Source of the DNA: Archangium lansingense
GTDB taxonomy: Bacteria > Myxococcota > Myxococcia > Myxococcales > Myxococcaceae
Direction of reading: 5' to 3'
Length of the DNA: 64,000 nucleotides
Assembly: GCF_026626635.1 (NCBI RefSeq)
Contig: NZ_JAPNKA010000001.1
Coordinates: 11,640,501-11,704,500, forward strand
Under the pieces are notes generated by a model. That model was not told the DNA's origin. It worked only from the letters and a program-made list of their open reading frames with translations, and did not search any database. Made by a program: the position numbers and the translations under genes. This document shows positions 15,714 to 24,447 of this stretch, piece after piece. The stretch's first letter is position 1. Each line of letters opens with the position of its first letter.

Positions 15714-18700
15714 GGCCGCCAAAAAGTACCTCTTCGCCTTCATGGTCTTCGGAGGGCTCGCCCTGGCCGGCGCCCTCGGACTCCTGCTCAAGCTCGTCAC
15801 CGGGCACCCCAATGACCTGACGGGCTGGGCCGTGCTGTTCCTCGGCACACCGCCGCTGTTGCTGGTGACAGCCTATGTCTTCTGGTTCTGGTGGGCCGCG
15901 GATCGCGCCGAGGAACGCAACGGCCTGCTCACCCGGCTGGCAGAGGGAGATCTCACCAACACCGCCTACAGCGGCATGGGAGATCAGCGCGAGGTGCGCC
16001 GACTCCTCTTCTCGCTGCGCCGTGCGCTCAGCCAGGTGCAGCGGGTGACGAGCAACGTGCGCCGCACCTGCCAGGGTGTCTCCGAGGAGGTGCGGGTGCT
16101 GTTGGAGGCCGCGCGCCGTCAGGGCGGAGCGGTGGAGCGCTCGCAGGAGTCGGTGAACAGCATGGGCCAGAGCCTCCAGGCCGCGGGCAAGCGCGTGACG
16201 CAGCTGGAGACCTTCGCCCAGGAGACGAACAGCTCACTGGTGGAGATGACCGAGCGGCTCGGACAGGTGGCCGAGGCACTGCTCTCTCTGGACGAGTTCT
16301 CGCACCGCACCACGCAGCAGGTGCAGGCCATGAGCGAGCGGCTGCACCACATCGCCTCCTCGGGCGACGAGCTGGGGCGCTTCGCCAGTGAGGCGGAGGC
16401 CTTCGTCCAGGTGGTGCACACGGGCATCGACGCCGTGCGCCACCGCGCCACGGAGACCAACCAGCTCGCACACGCGGTGACGGCCACCGCCGAGCGGGGC
16501 GAGGTGCTCGTCAACGACTGCGTCCAAGGCATGTACCGGGTGGAGGAGACGGTCCGCAAGGCAGCCGGACTGGTGGACTCGCTGGGCGTGCGCTCCACGC
16601 AGATCGGCCGCATCGTGGACGTCATCCAGGAGATCGCGGACCAGACGAACCTGCTGGCGCTCAACGCGGCCATCATCGCCGCCCAGGCGGGTGAGCAGGG
16701 CCGCCCCTTCGGCGTGGTGGCCGATGAGATCCGCGGCCTGGCCGAGCGCACCGCCCGCTCCACTCGGGAAATCGCCACCATGGTCGGAGGCATCCGCCGG
16801 GAGGTGGACACGACAGTGGCCCTGGTGAAGGAGGGCCGCGAGCAGGCCAGCGCGGGCGTGCAGCTCGGCGACCGGGCGGCCGAGGCGCTGATGGAGATCC
16901 GCACCATCACCCAGCGCACCTTCTCGGCGGTGGAGGCCACGCTGGCGGAGACGAAGCGCCTGGAGATTCAGGGCTCCACAGTGGTGGAGGCCAGCCATCG
17001 GGTGGCGCGGCGCGTGGACGATGTGACGCGGGCAGCCATGGAGCAGTCGGGGCACGGGCGCGAGCTGGTGCACCAGACGCTGCAGATGGCGAAGCTGGCG
17101 CAGGAGGCCTCGCACAAGGCGGAGGGCCAGGCGCGTACGGGCCGCGACCTCTCCAGCGCGGTGGTGAAGCTGAGCACGGCCATCGAGGAGATTCGCGCGG
17201 CGCATGGCGTGCTGATGCGCGGGGACTCGGCCATTGGCGAAGAAGTGGCGCGGGTGCGCGAGGACGCGCTCCAGGTCATCCGCATTGGCGACGGGCTGAG
17301 CCGCACGGTGGAGCAACTGGCGCACGAAGCGGCCAGTCTGGATGGCGAGGTGTTCCGCTTCCGGCTCCCGGCTCCGAAGGAGGGCGGCACGCTGCGCGCG
17401 GGCATCCACCAGACGGCCTTCGTCCGGGCCCTGGGCGGGTTGGATCCACTCTTCGCCGTGGACAACCAGCTGCTGGAGATGAGCTGCTGTGCCTTCGCCG
17501 GCCTGCTGCGGCTGGACGACGGCGTACTGGTTCCGGACCTGGCCGAGCGCTGGGAGGCGGACCCCTCGGCGCGCCGCTACCGCTTCTACCTGCGCCCGGG
17601 CATCACCTTCCACGACGGAGTGCCCCTGTCGGCGCGCGACGTGAAGCGCCACTTCGAGCGGCTGCTGGACCCCGCGGTGAAGTCGCCGGACCGCACCCTG
17701 CTGGACGACGTGGAGGGCGCCCGAGCCTTCTCCTCGGGCCTGGCGAGCGAGGTGACGGGCATCGAGGTGCTGGATGATCTGACGCTGGAGATCCGGCTGG
17801 AGGAGCCCAAGGCCTTCTTCCTGCAGCTGATGGCCTTGCCGCGCACGGCGGTGGCCCGGATGACCTCGAGCGGACAGGCAATCGGTACGGGACCTTTCCG
17901 GCAGGTGGAGTTCGGGCAGGAGCGCATCGTGCTCGAGCGCAACCCCACCTACTGGCGCAGGGGGCAGCCGCTGCTGGACCGGCTCGAGTTCCACCTGGTG
18001 GACTCGCGAGAGCAGGCCGTGCTCGCGCTGCAGGAGGGCAAGGTGGACCTGGTGTCGCACCTGTTCGCCATGCACGTGGGCTCGCTCGAGCTGGACGGGC
18101 AGCAGGTGGTCACCAGCACCACGCCGTCCACGTCATTCCTCGGCTTCAACCTGCGCGAGCCGCCGTACAACGACGTGCGGGTACGCAAGGCGCTCCGGGC
18201 GGGCATGGACTTCCAGGGGCTGGTGGACCGCTTCCACAAGGGAGCACGCGTCGCCCGCACGGTGACACCGCCCGAGCTGCTGGATGACGAAGGCCTGCTG
18301 CCCGAGCCGCGCCCGGACATCAACCTGGCCGAGCGCCTGCTGCGCGAAGCCGGAGTGCGGGTGCTGCAGCTCACGCTCTATTACACGAAGGGACGCGACA
18401 CGACGGCCGAGGACGCCGTGCTCTTCCGGCCCCTGATGGAAGCAGGGCTGGTGGAACTCAAGCACGTGGAGCTGCGCGCGGAGGAGTTCGCGGAGCGGCG
18501 GCGCGAGGGAAAGCTGCCAGCCTTCCGGGTGGGGTGGATCGCCGACTTCCCGGACCCGGACAACTTCCTCTACTTCCACCTCAACTCGAAGGGGCAGACC
18601 GTCTACTCGATGGGCTACCGCAACGGGGAGTTCGACAAGCTCACGGCGGAGGCACGCGTCACCATCGACCCGGAGCGGCGCAAGCAGCTCTACCGTCAGG

Positions 18701-18870
18701 CGGAGCGGATTGCCCACGACGAGTGCCCCATCATCCCCATCTTCCACCACCGCGTGTACGCAGCCGCGGGCGGGCTGGTGCAGTCGCTGCGGCTGCATCA
18801 GGCGCCCCCGCAGGTGCGCTTCGAGGACCTGTGGCTGGACACGCCGGAGCAGTCACTGGAGACGAACTGA
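15682..18870 (+). CDS. Chemoreceptor-like fusion: MCP signalling domain plus C-terminal SBP_bac_5 peptide-binding domain
   Basis: About 1062 residues. Two transmembrane helices (about 20-38 and 50-72) are separated by only some ten residues, so there is no periplasmic sensor. A HAMP-like segment (LLTRLAEGDLTN) and a long coiled coil follow. The MCP hairpin lies near 320-350 (DQTNLLALNAAIIAAQAGEQ then GRPFGVVADEIRGLAERT). From about 568 to the end is an oligopeptide-binding fold: GGTLRAGIH, LAERWEADPSARRYRFYLRP, IGTGPFR, FLGFNLREPPYNDVRVRKAL, FPDPDNFLYFH. The binding domain should be cytoplasmic. Start choice: ATG 15682 has GAGGA 11 nt upstream; ATG 15712 is the alternative. Partner che genes are not in the window. 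Confidence 0.82.
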   Translation: MRATVRLRSLMAAKKYLFAFMVFGGLALAGALGLLLKLVTGHPNDLTGWAVLFLGTPPLLLVTAYVFWFWWAADRAEERNGLLTRLAEGDLTNTAYSGMGDQREVRRLLFSLRRALSQVQRVTSNVRRTCQGVSEEVRVLLEAARRQGGAVERSQESVNSMGQSLQAAGKRVTQLETFAQETNSSLVEMTERLGQVAEALLSLDEFSHRTTQQVQAMSERLHHIASSGDELGRFASEAEAFVQVVHTGIDAVRHRATETNQLAHAVTATAERGEVLVNDCVQGMYRVEETVRKAAGLVDSLGVRSTQIGRIVDVIQEIADQTNLLALNAAIIAAQAGEQGRPFGVVADEIRGLAERTARSTREIATMVGGIRREVDTTVALVKEGREQASAGVQLGDRAAEALMEIRTITQRTFSAVEATLAETKRLEIQGSTVVEASHRVARRVDDVTRAAMEQSGHGRELVHQTLQMAKLAQEASHKAEGQARTGRDLSSAVVKLSTAIEEIRAAHGVLMRGDSAIGEEVARVREDALQVIRIGDGLSRTVEQLAHEAASLDGEVFRFRLPAPKEGGTLRAGIHQTAFVRALGGLDPLFAVDNQLLEMSCCAFAGLLRLDDGVLVPDLAERWEADPSARRYRFYLRPGITFHDGVPLSARDVKRHFERLLDPAVKSPDRTLLDDVEGARAFSSGLASEVTGIEVLDDLTLEIRLEEPKAFFLQLMALPRTAVARMTSSGQAIGTGPFRQVEFGQERIVLERNPTYWRRGQPLLDRLEFHLVDSREQAVLALQEGKVDLVSHLFAMHVGSLELDGQQVVTSTTPSTSFLGFNLREPPYNDVRVRKALRAGMDFQGLVDRFHKGARVARTVTPPELLDDEGLLPEPRPDINLAERLLREAGVRVLQLTLYYTKGRDTTAEDAVLFRPLMEAGLVELKHVELRAEEFAERRREGKLPAFRVGWIADFPDPDNFLYFHLNSKGQTVYSMGYRNGEFDKLTAEARVTIDPERRKQLYRQAERIAHDECPIIPIFHHRVYAAAGGLVQSLRLHQAPPQVRFEDLWLDTPEQSLETN

Positions 18871-18873
18871 GCC

Positions 18874-20988
18874 TCAGGGGCTCGCGCGCCGAGAGCCGGA
18901 GAGGCCGGACCCCTGGGACCACCCGCGCGTCTCCGCTGTGACGTTCGGCCCGAGGTCGAACGCCTCCAGCCACCAGCTCCCCCCTCGCTCGAGGGCGACA
19001 TAGACGAAGCTCCCCGCGTAGGTGGCGCCGGCCACGTGGGGAGTGCCGCGCAGCGGGCACATCATCAGCAGCTCACCCCTGGCGAAGACCTGGATGTGGG
19101 CCCGCATCGCCCCCGCGAGCTGCACGCTCGTCACGGTGCTCACCGCGCCGCCCTGCACCAGCGCGGCCTCGTGGAGCACTCCGGGAGCGATGTCCGGAAA
19201 GACGGGCGTCTCCCAGCGGACCGCGCCTCCACCCGTATCGAACGCGCGCAGCAACACTCCCTCCTCCTCCGGGGTGCAGGCCGTGCCGTCGGTTCGCAGG
19301 CACATCCGGGCGAAGGCGTAACCGGTGTCGCCCAGCAACAGCACGGGCTCGTCGAGCGGACGGAGCCCCGGTACACCGACGCCCCACTCCGCCAGGGCGG
19401 GCAATCCCCCATCGGCGCTCACGAAGGCCCTCGTTCCCGCGAAGAGCCGGTCCCCCGCCACCGCGAGCGAGGCCCCCGACTCCGGCACCTCCGCGAGCAG
19501 CGGGATGGACCGGAAGCCCGTGCCTCCATCTTCTGGCTCGGTGCGCACCAGCGGCCCACCCGCGGCGAAGAGGAACATCTCCCCGCGCGAATCCAGCGCC
19601 ACCCGCGCCCCTTCTGAAAAGCCCTCCACAGCGCCCTGGCGCAACACGCCGCCATCCGGGGCGAGCACCACCAGCGCCGCACCGCTGCCCACTCCCGCAT
19701 CTCCACCCGCGCCCGGCGGTGCCCACGACACGAGCGACACCACCTCTCCCTGGGGGCCGAGCGCGACGCGCCCCGCGCTCGTGGAGGGAACGAAGCTCTC
19801 CGCTCCAGGTGGCGCATCGAGGCTCGCGAGAGGAGCGCGCCACAGGGGGGCACCCGTCACCGAGGACGCATAGGACTCGAGTGCCTCCGGCTCGTGCAGC
19901 ACCACGCCCGCGTCCGAGACGGCGAGCAGCGCACGCGGAGCCCCCTCCGGGTAGGGCGTCTCGAAGCGCAGGAAGCCCTCGCTCGTATACGACACCAGCC
20001 GGCAGCCGGCATCGCCGCCACACACCGAGGCGAAAAGGGCCTCACCGTGCGAGAGCAGCACCGGCCCACCGGGCGCGAAGGAGGGCTTGCCACCAAGCTC
20101 CTGCGCGAAGACGGGGACGAGCTCCTGCACGTCCGGACGCACGCACTTTCCGGCCTGGCAGTGGCCCTCGCCCTGACAAGGCGTGGAGGGCGCACAGAGT
20201 AAACCCTCGGGAGTGGGTACCTCCTTGCAGGCACCGGAGAAGCACAAGCGAGCGGTGACACAGTCCACCTTGCCGCAGATGGAGCGGTCCTGGGCATCCA
20301 CCTCGGAGCATCCCCGCTCGCGATCACACACACCCACGCGGCAGGGGTTCTGCGGCGCGGGACACACCACCGGCGAGGTGACGCAGCCCTGGTCCGGTGC
20401 ACACGCATCCTGGGTGCATGGATTGCCGTCGTCACACGAGCGCGGCGAGCCCACGCACGCTCCGGCCTGACAGCGTCCGTTCTCCTGACACCGGCTGCTG
20501 GGGATACACGCCGTTCCGTCCGGCGCATCCGACTCCACGCACACGCCCGGCTCCAGCTCGAAGTGGGACTGGCGGCACGGCGTCGAGGGCACGCACACCA
20601 AGGGCCGCACGCCCTCACCCCGCAGGGACACCTCCACCGTGCGGCCTCCGGCGGACAGCACCAGCGTCCCCTCTGCTGGACCTACGCCCGCCGGGAACAG
20701 CACCTCCAGCGACACCGAGCTGGCGCCAGGGACCAATACCTCGGTCTCGGACAAGGAGAAGGGGCCACTGCGCACCGAGGCAGAGACCGTGACGCTGGCG
20801 CGGCCGGTGCCCACCACCGTGACCGGACGGCGCGCCGTCTCACCCTCGAGCACCCGGCCGAAGTCGAGCACCCGCTGCTCCACGTCGAACTCCCCCCGTG
20901 TCCCGCCCACGGGAGGCTCGTCACACCGGCAACCGCCAGCGAGCACGAGCGCCACGAGGAGCACCAACCACGGATGGGAACGGAGCAT
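18874..20988 (-). CDS. Cys-rich lipoprotein with Ig-like N-terminal domain
   Basis: 704 residues. A lipoprotein signal (LLVALVLAGGC) is followed by one choice-of-anchor-D type beta domain (about 35-130: VLDFGRVLEGETARRPVTV). Next is a cysteine-rich segment (about 135-285) with repeats such as CDDGNPCTQDACAPDQGCV and CQAGACVG typical of myxobacterial surface proteins. The rest (about 290-690) resembles a beta-propeller with PQQ-like phrasing (APLWRAPLASL, AVRWETPVFP). Probably displayed on the outer membrane; no function can be assigned. I chose ATG 20988; GTG 20997 is also in frame. It is convergent with the receptor gene, with 3 bp between stops. Confidence 0.7.
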   Translation of the reverse strand: MLRSHPWLVLLVALVLAGGCRCDEPPVGGTRGEFDVEQRVLDFGRVLEGETARRPVTVVGTGRASVTVSASVRSGPFSLSETEVLVPGASSVSLEVLFPAGVGPAEGTLVLSAGGRTVEVSLRGEGVRPLVCVPSTPCRQSHFELEPGVCVESDAPDGTACIPSSRCQENGRCQAGACVGSPRSCDDGNPCTQDACAPDQGCVTSPVVCPAPQNPCRVGVCDRERGCSEVDAQDRSICGKVDCVTARLCFSGACKEVPTPEGLLCAPSTPCQGEGHCQAGKCVRPDVQELVPVFAQELGGKPSFAPGGPVLLSHGEALFASVCGGDAGCRLVSYTSEGFLRFETPYPEGAPRALLAVSDAGVVLHEPEALESYASSVTGAPLWRAPLASLDAPPGAESFVPSTSAGRVALGPQGEVVSLVSWAPPGAGGDAGVGSGAALVVLAPDGGVLRQGAVEGFSEGARVALDSRGEMFLFAAGGPLVRTEPEDGGTGFRSIPLLAEVPESGASLAVAGDRLFAGTRAFVSADGGLPALAEWGVGVPGLRPLDEPVLLLGDTGYAFARMCLRTDGTACTPEEEGVLLRAFDTGGGAVRWETPVFPDIAPGVLHEAALVQGGAVSTVTSVQLAGAMRAHIQVFARGELLMMCPLRGTPHVAGATYAGSFVYVALERGGSWWLEAFDLGPNVTAETRGWSQGSGLSGSRRASP

Positions 20989-21067
20989 GACCGCCACTTG
21001 ATCGCGGCTCCGCGCGTACGCTCAACGCCCGCTCTCCGAGACGGATGGATGAACGACAGTCGGCCTG

Positions 21068-21694
21068 TCATTCGGCGGACGTCGACGCCTGCGCCTTCCG
21101 CTTCGCCAGGGCCCGCACCAACACCGCCAACACACCCACCACCACCAACCCGATGACAGCCCGCTGGTAGCGCCACATCAGCGCCTCCAGCCGCTCCAGG
21201 TTGCCGCCCACCGCTGCCCCCAGCGCCAGCACCAGGCCCGTGTGCGCCATCGCCGACAACGCCCCGAGGATGAGCGCGTTGCTGCGCGGCATGTGCGCCG
21301 CCCCAGCCGCCACGAAAATCAATCCCCGCACGCCCGGGATGAAGCGGTTGGCCAGCAGCAGCCACGGCCCCTTGTGCCGCATCTGCGACTGCACCACCTC
21401 CAGCCGCGCATGGGAGATGCCGAAGAACACATCCCCTGGCCGCCGCTCGAAGCGCCCCACCAGCCACCGGCCCACCTGGTAGTTGATGAGCGCTCCCACC
21501 ACGCTCCCCGCGACCACCACCAGGAAGACCAGCGGCCAGGGATGCTCACCCCGGACCGCGTACACCCCGCCCAGCAGCGTAATGGTGTCCCCGGGGAAGG
21601 GCGGCACCACGTACTCCACCGCCGCCGCCAGCCCGAGCACCAGCAGCCCCAACAGGCCAATGTGGGAGATGAGGTTGTCGAGGAACTCGACCAT
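21068..21694 (-). CDS. DedA family membrane protein
   Basis: 208-residue integral membrane protein of the DedA/SNARE-associated (PF09335) family, whose members act in polyprenyl-phosphate or phospholipid translocation. Hydrophobic segments lie at about 12-34, 48-70, 135-160 and 175-195. The family signature is present as RFIPGVRGLIFVAAG (about 108-122), including the conserved arginines, and PPFPGDTI near the N-terminus. It follows rlmN by 11 bp on the same strand and is probably its operon partner. Start ATG at 21694. Confidence 0.85.
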   Translation of the reverse strand: MVEFLDNLISHIGLLGLLVLGLAAAVEYVVPPFPGDTITLLGGVYAVRGEHPWPLVFLVVVAGSVVGALINYQVGRWLVGRFERRPGDVFFGISHARLEVVQSQMRHKGPWLLLANRFIPGVRGLIFVAAGAAHMPRSNALILGALSAMAHTGLVLALGAAVGGNLERLEALMWRYQRAVIGLVVVGVLAVLVRALAKRKAQASTSAE

Positions 21695-21705
21695 ACCCCA
21701 TCAGC

Positions 21706-22773
21706 TTAAGCAGCAGTCACCGGCGGCGGCACCACCACGCCACCATATTGTGAAGCTTCCAGCGTCCCGCACGCCGCCCCGATGTCCTTGCCCCCCGAGT
21801 AGCGCCGGGCAATGGGCGCTCCCAGGATTTGCAGATGGTCCCGGAAGGCCTTCAGCTCCTCGGCCGAGGGCGGCAGGTACTTGCCCGTTGGATCCGTCAC
21901 GTCGATGAGATCCACCTTGATGGGGATGCCCTCGAACGTCGCCTTCAGCGCCTCCGCGTCCTCGCGCCCCAGGTTGAAGCCGCTGATGGCCACGTAGGCA
22001 ATCATCGCCCGCTCGCGCCGCACCGTGGCGTACTCGCGGATGGCCTCCACCAGCTCCGGCAGCGGGTGCGTCTTCTCGATCGGCAGCACCTTCACCCGCT
22101 TCTCCGGGATGGCGCTCGTCACCGAGAAGGCCAGCCGGTACGGGTGACCCTCGCGCACATAACGCCGGATGGCCTGCACATGGCCCGCCGTGGAGAAGGT
22201 GATGGAGGGCCCGGCAATCGCGAAGCCCGCCGGGTTGGAGAGGATCTGCGCCGCGCGCAGCGTCTCCGTGTAGTTGAGCAGCGGCTCCCCCATCCCCATG
22301 AACACCACGCCGCGCACCGGGCGGTCCGCCTCGGCGCGAATCTGCATCACCTGGTCCAGAATCTCCCAGGTCTGCAGGTTGCGCTTGAAGCCCAGCTTGC
22401 CCGTCATGCAGAAGTCGCACGCCAGCGCGCACCCCACCTGGCTGGAAATACACACCACGTACTTGTGGTCGAAGATGGGGATGCGCACCGCCTCTACCCG
22501 CCCGCCCAGGGGCGAGGCGAAGAGGTACTTCACGAAGCCGTCATCGGCCTTGCGCCGCTCCACCACCTCCAGCCGCGTCATCTCCGTATTTTCACGTAGG
22601 AAGTCCGCGACGCGTCGCGGCACCTGTGGCGCCTGACACACCTCCTCGACGGAGGAGGCCCCATGGGCGAATACGGAGGCGAACACCTTGCGCACCGCGA
22701 CCGGCGAGGGCTCCGCGGGGGCCAGGACCTGCTGCAACTCCGGCAGCGACAGCGACTTCAGGTTGAGCTTCAC
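21706..22773 (-). CDS. rlmN: 23S rRNA (adenine(2503)-C2)-methyltransferase RlmN
   Basis: Radical-SAM enzyme methylating A2503 of 23S rRNA (and A37 of some tRNAs). The 355-residue length is typical. The iron-sulfur motif CALACDFCMTG (CxxxCxxC) lies near residue 112, GMGEPLLNY follows near 160, and the catalytic C-terminal cysteine appears in IGAACGTLEAS. The start is GTG at 22773, overlapping the anti-sigma stop by 4 nt (GTGA), which implies translational coupling. The upstream neighbours are a sigma/anti-sigma pair, so its expression may follow that regulator. Confidence 0.93.
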   Translation of the reverse strand: MKLNLKSLSLPELQQVLAPAEPSPVAVRKVFASVFAHGASSVEEVCQAPQVPRRVADFLRENTEMTRLEVVERRKADDGFVKYLFASPLGGRVEAVRIPIFDHKYVVCISSQVGCALACDFCMTGKLGFKRNLQTWEILDQVMQIRAEADRPVRGVVFMGMGEPLLNYTETLRAAQILSNPAGFAIAGPSITFSTAGHVQAIRRYVREGHPYRLAFSVTSAIPEKRVKVLPIEKTHPLPELVEAIREYATVRRERAMIAYVAISGFNLGREDAEALKATFEGIPIKVDLIDVTDPTGKYLPPSAEELKAFRDHLQILGAPIARRYSGGKDIGAACGTLEASQYGGVVVPPPVTAA

Positions 22774-23009
22774 GAGGCAGACTTGATGCGCGCGCGCAGA
22801 TATTCGGTGAGCTTCGTGGACACTTCCCGCGGCATCTGCTGGGCCAGCGCACGCTTACACAGCCCCGGCGTGGCCTTGTAGGTCCGTAGGAAATCGATGC
22901 ATGGCGCGCACCCCGACAGGTGCTCGCGCAGGTGTTGTGCATCCTCGGGCGACATCTCGCCATCGAGGAAGTCCAACAGGAGGTTGATGGCGTCTTTACA
23001 CGTGTACAT
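22770..23009 (-). CDS. Zinc-finger (zf-HC2) anti-sigma factor
   Basis: 79-residue soluble protein with the ZAS pattern: an N-terminal Cys (MYTCKDAINLLLDFLDGEM) and HLSGCAPC (HxxxCxxC) that would bind zinc and cap the sigma factor encoded 60 bp upstream. There is no transmembrane helix, unlike most ECF anti-sigmas, suggesting a cytosolic and perhaps redox-sensitive switch (inference). The ATG at 23009 has GAGG 5 nt upstream; a longer in-frame start adds ten residues with no support. Its stop overlaps the rlmN start. Confidence 0.8.
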   Translation of the reverse strand: MYTCKDAINLLLDFLDGEMSPEDAQHLREHLSGCAPCIDFLRTYKATPGLCKRALAQQMPREVSTKLTEYLRARIKSAS

Positions 23010-23069
23010 CCGGACCTCGGCCGTGGCCTGCCTCGTCATTCACGAAGATGCCCAGCCTCCTGATGGGTT

Positions 23070-23684
23070 TCACCCGCCCGCATTGCCTTGATTGTAGAAC
23101 TGATCGATGGCTTCGCGAAGCGCGAGCCGGGCGCGATGCAACCGGCTCTTGATGGCGGGGATGGAGTCCCCCGTCACCTCGGCGATCTGTTCGTAACTGA
23201 GGCCGTCGACGTCTTTCAAGAGAAAGACCTCCCGGTATCCCTCGGGCAGCCGGTCAGCCGCCCCCTGGATGGCCCGCCCCAGCTCCGCGTCGAGAATCTT
23301 CCCCTCCGCGTCCCGGCTCCAGTCCCAGGCAGGGTACTCGGCCAGGCTCCCCCGCTCGGTAAACTCCGGGCTCTGGAGCTCCTCCTCGGCCGCCTGCACC
23401 ACCCGGCGGTGGCGCAGCCGCATCAGGGCGTTGTTCGCCGCGATTCGGTGCACCCACGAGCCAAAAGCCGCATCCCCGCGGAAATCCTTGAGATGTTGAT
23501 AAGCGGACAGGAAGGTGTCCTGGGTGATCTCCGCGGCATCCGCCTCGGAGCGGGTCATCCGCAGCGTCAGGCCGTACACCTTGTCCCGGTGGGCCTCCAC
23601 CAACGCCTCGAAGGCGCTGATGTCGCCGGCCTGGGCCCTCGCCACGAGCTGGCGGTCCTCTTCCTTGACGGCCTCGTCGGACAT
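23070..23684 (-). CDS. ECF-type RNA polymerase sigma factor
   Basis: 204-residue sigma-70 family protein with region 2 (FEALVEAHRDKVYGLTLRMT, then DTFLSAYQHLKDFRGDAAFG) at about 25-95 and region 4 (LPEGYREVFLLKDVDGLSYE, IKSRLHRARLALREAI) at about 140-195. Region 3 is absent, as expected of the ECF group. The ATG at 23684 is preceded by GGAGGGTG at 11 nt. It heads a minus-strand set with the zinc anti-sigma, rlmN and dedA genes. No obvious autoregulatory promoter is visible in the short gap to the upstream glycosylase gene. Confidence 0.88.
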   Translation of the reverse strand: MSDEAVKEEDRQLVARAQAGDISAFEALVEAHRDKVYGLTLRMTRSEADAAEITQDTFLSAYQHLKDFRGDAAFGSWVHRIAANNALMRLRHRRVVQAAEEELQSPEFTERGSLAEYPAWDWSRDAEGKILDAELGRAIQGAADRLPEGYREVFLLKDVDGLSYEQIAEVTGDSIPAIKSRLHRARLALREAIDQFYNQGNAGG

Positions 23685-23719
23685 TTGCGGCGCACCCTCC
23701 CAGTCAAGACCGTGCGGCG

Positions 23720-24301
23720 TCAAGCACGCTCTCCACGCCTGCGCGCTGGGGGACGGCTTACGTGTTGACTGCCTCGGATCCACAGCCGGTAGGGCTCCAG
23801 CGCCCAGGCTCCGGCATAGTCCACCCCAATACGCGGCCCCCGCTCCACTTGGATCTCCGGCACGGGCGTGCCCGGCGCCAGGTGGAGGGCCGTGTCCTGC
23901 AAATCCCAGCGGTTGTGGGCCAGCGTCAGTCCCAGGGCCCGGCACAGCCGCCCCGGCCCGTCCGTCCGAGCCTCCTCGGGCAGCCCCTCCACCGGCTCCA
24001 CCCCCCGCACCAGCACCGCCGCCCCTATCCCCTCGGCGTCCGTCACCACGTTGAAGCAGTGGTACATGCCGTAGATGAGGTAGACGTAGGCCCGTCCCGG
24101 CGGCCCGAAGAGCACCTCCGTACGGGGCGTGCGCCCCTTGGAGGCGTGGCAGGCCAGGTCGTGCTCACCCACGTAGGCCTCTGTCTCCACGATACGGCCC
24201 ACGCGCCGCCAGCCCCCCTCATCGACAATGAGGCGAGTGCCCAACAGTTCTCGGGCCACGGTGAGCGCGGGGCGCGCATAGAAGGAGACGGGGAGGCGCA
24301 C
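23720..24301 (-). CDS. DNA-3-methyladenine glycosylase (AAG/MPG family)
   Basis: Removes alkylated purines such as 3-methyladenine and hypoxanthine from DNA. About 193 residues, typical for the bacterial AAG family (PF02245). Motifs: LPVSFYARPALTVARELLG at the N-terminus, RIVETEAYVGEHDLACHA with the catalytic Glu, RTEVLFGPPGRAYVYLIYGM and GPGRLCRALGL. I used the GTG at 24301, which places LPVSFY at the start as in relatives; a TTG at 24340 would add 13 glycine-rich residues. It lies 35 bp upstream of the sigma gene on the same strand and is divergent from malQ. Confidence 0.88.
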   Translation of the reverse strand: MRLPVSFYARPALTVARELLGTRLIVDEGGWRRVGRIVETEAYVGEHDLACHASKGRTPRTEVLFGPPGRAYVYLIYGMYHCFNVVTDAEGIGAAVLVRGVEPVEGLPEEARTDGPGRLCRALGLTLAHNRWDLQDTALHLAPGTPVPEIQVERGPRIGVDYAGAWALEPYRLWIRGSQHVSRPPARRRGERA

Positions 24302-24447
24302 GGTGGTGAAACGGATGCCGCCACCCCGTCCTGCCGTCAACGGCCAGCAGCCCGAGAGCCCCCTGGCAGGCGGGCAGACACGGCGCCGCTTGACTGTGCG
24401 TCAGGACAGTTCACACCCGAGGGCACGTGGTGCATTGTGCGCCCACC

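Noticed and set aside
16234..18075. 613-residue minus-strand open frame opposite the MCP-SBP gene
   Set aside because: Antisense shadow; no recognisable domain, whereas the plus strand encodes two clear families.
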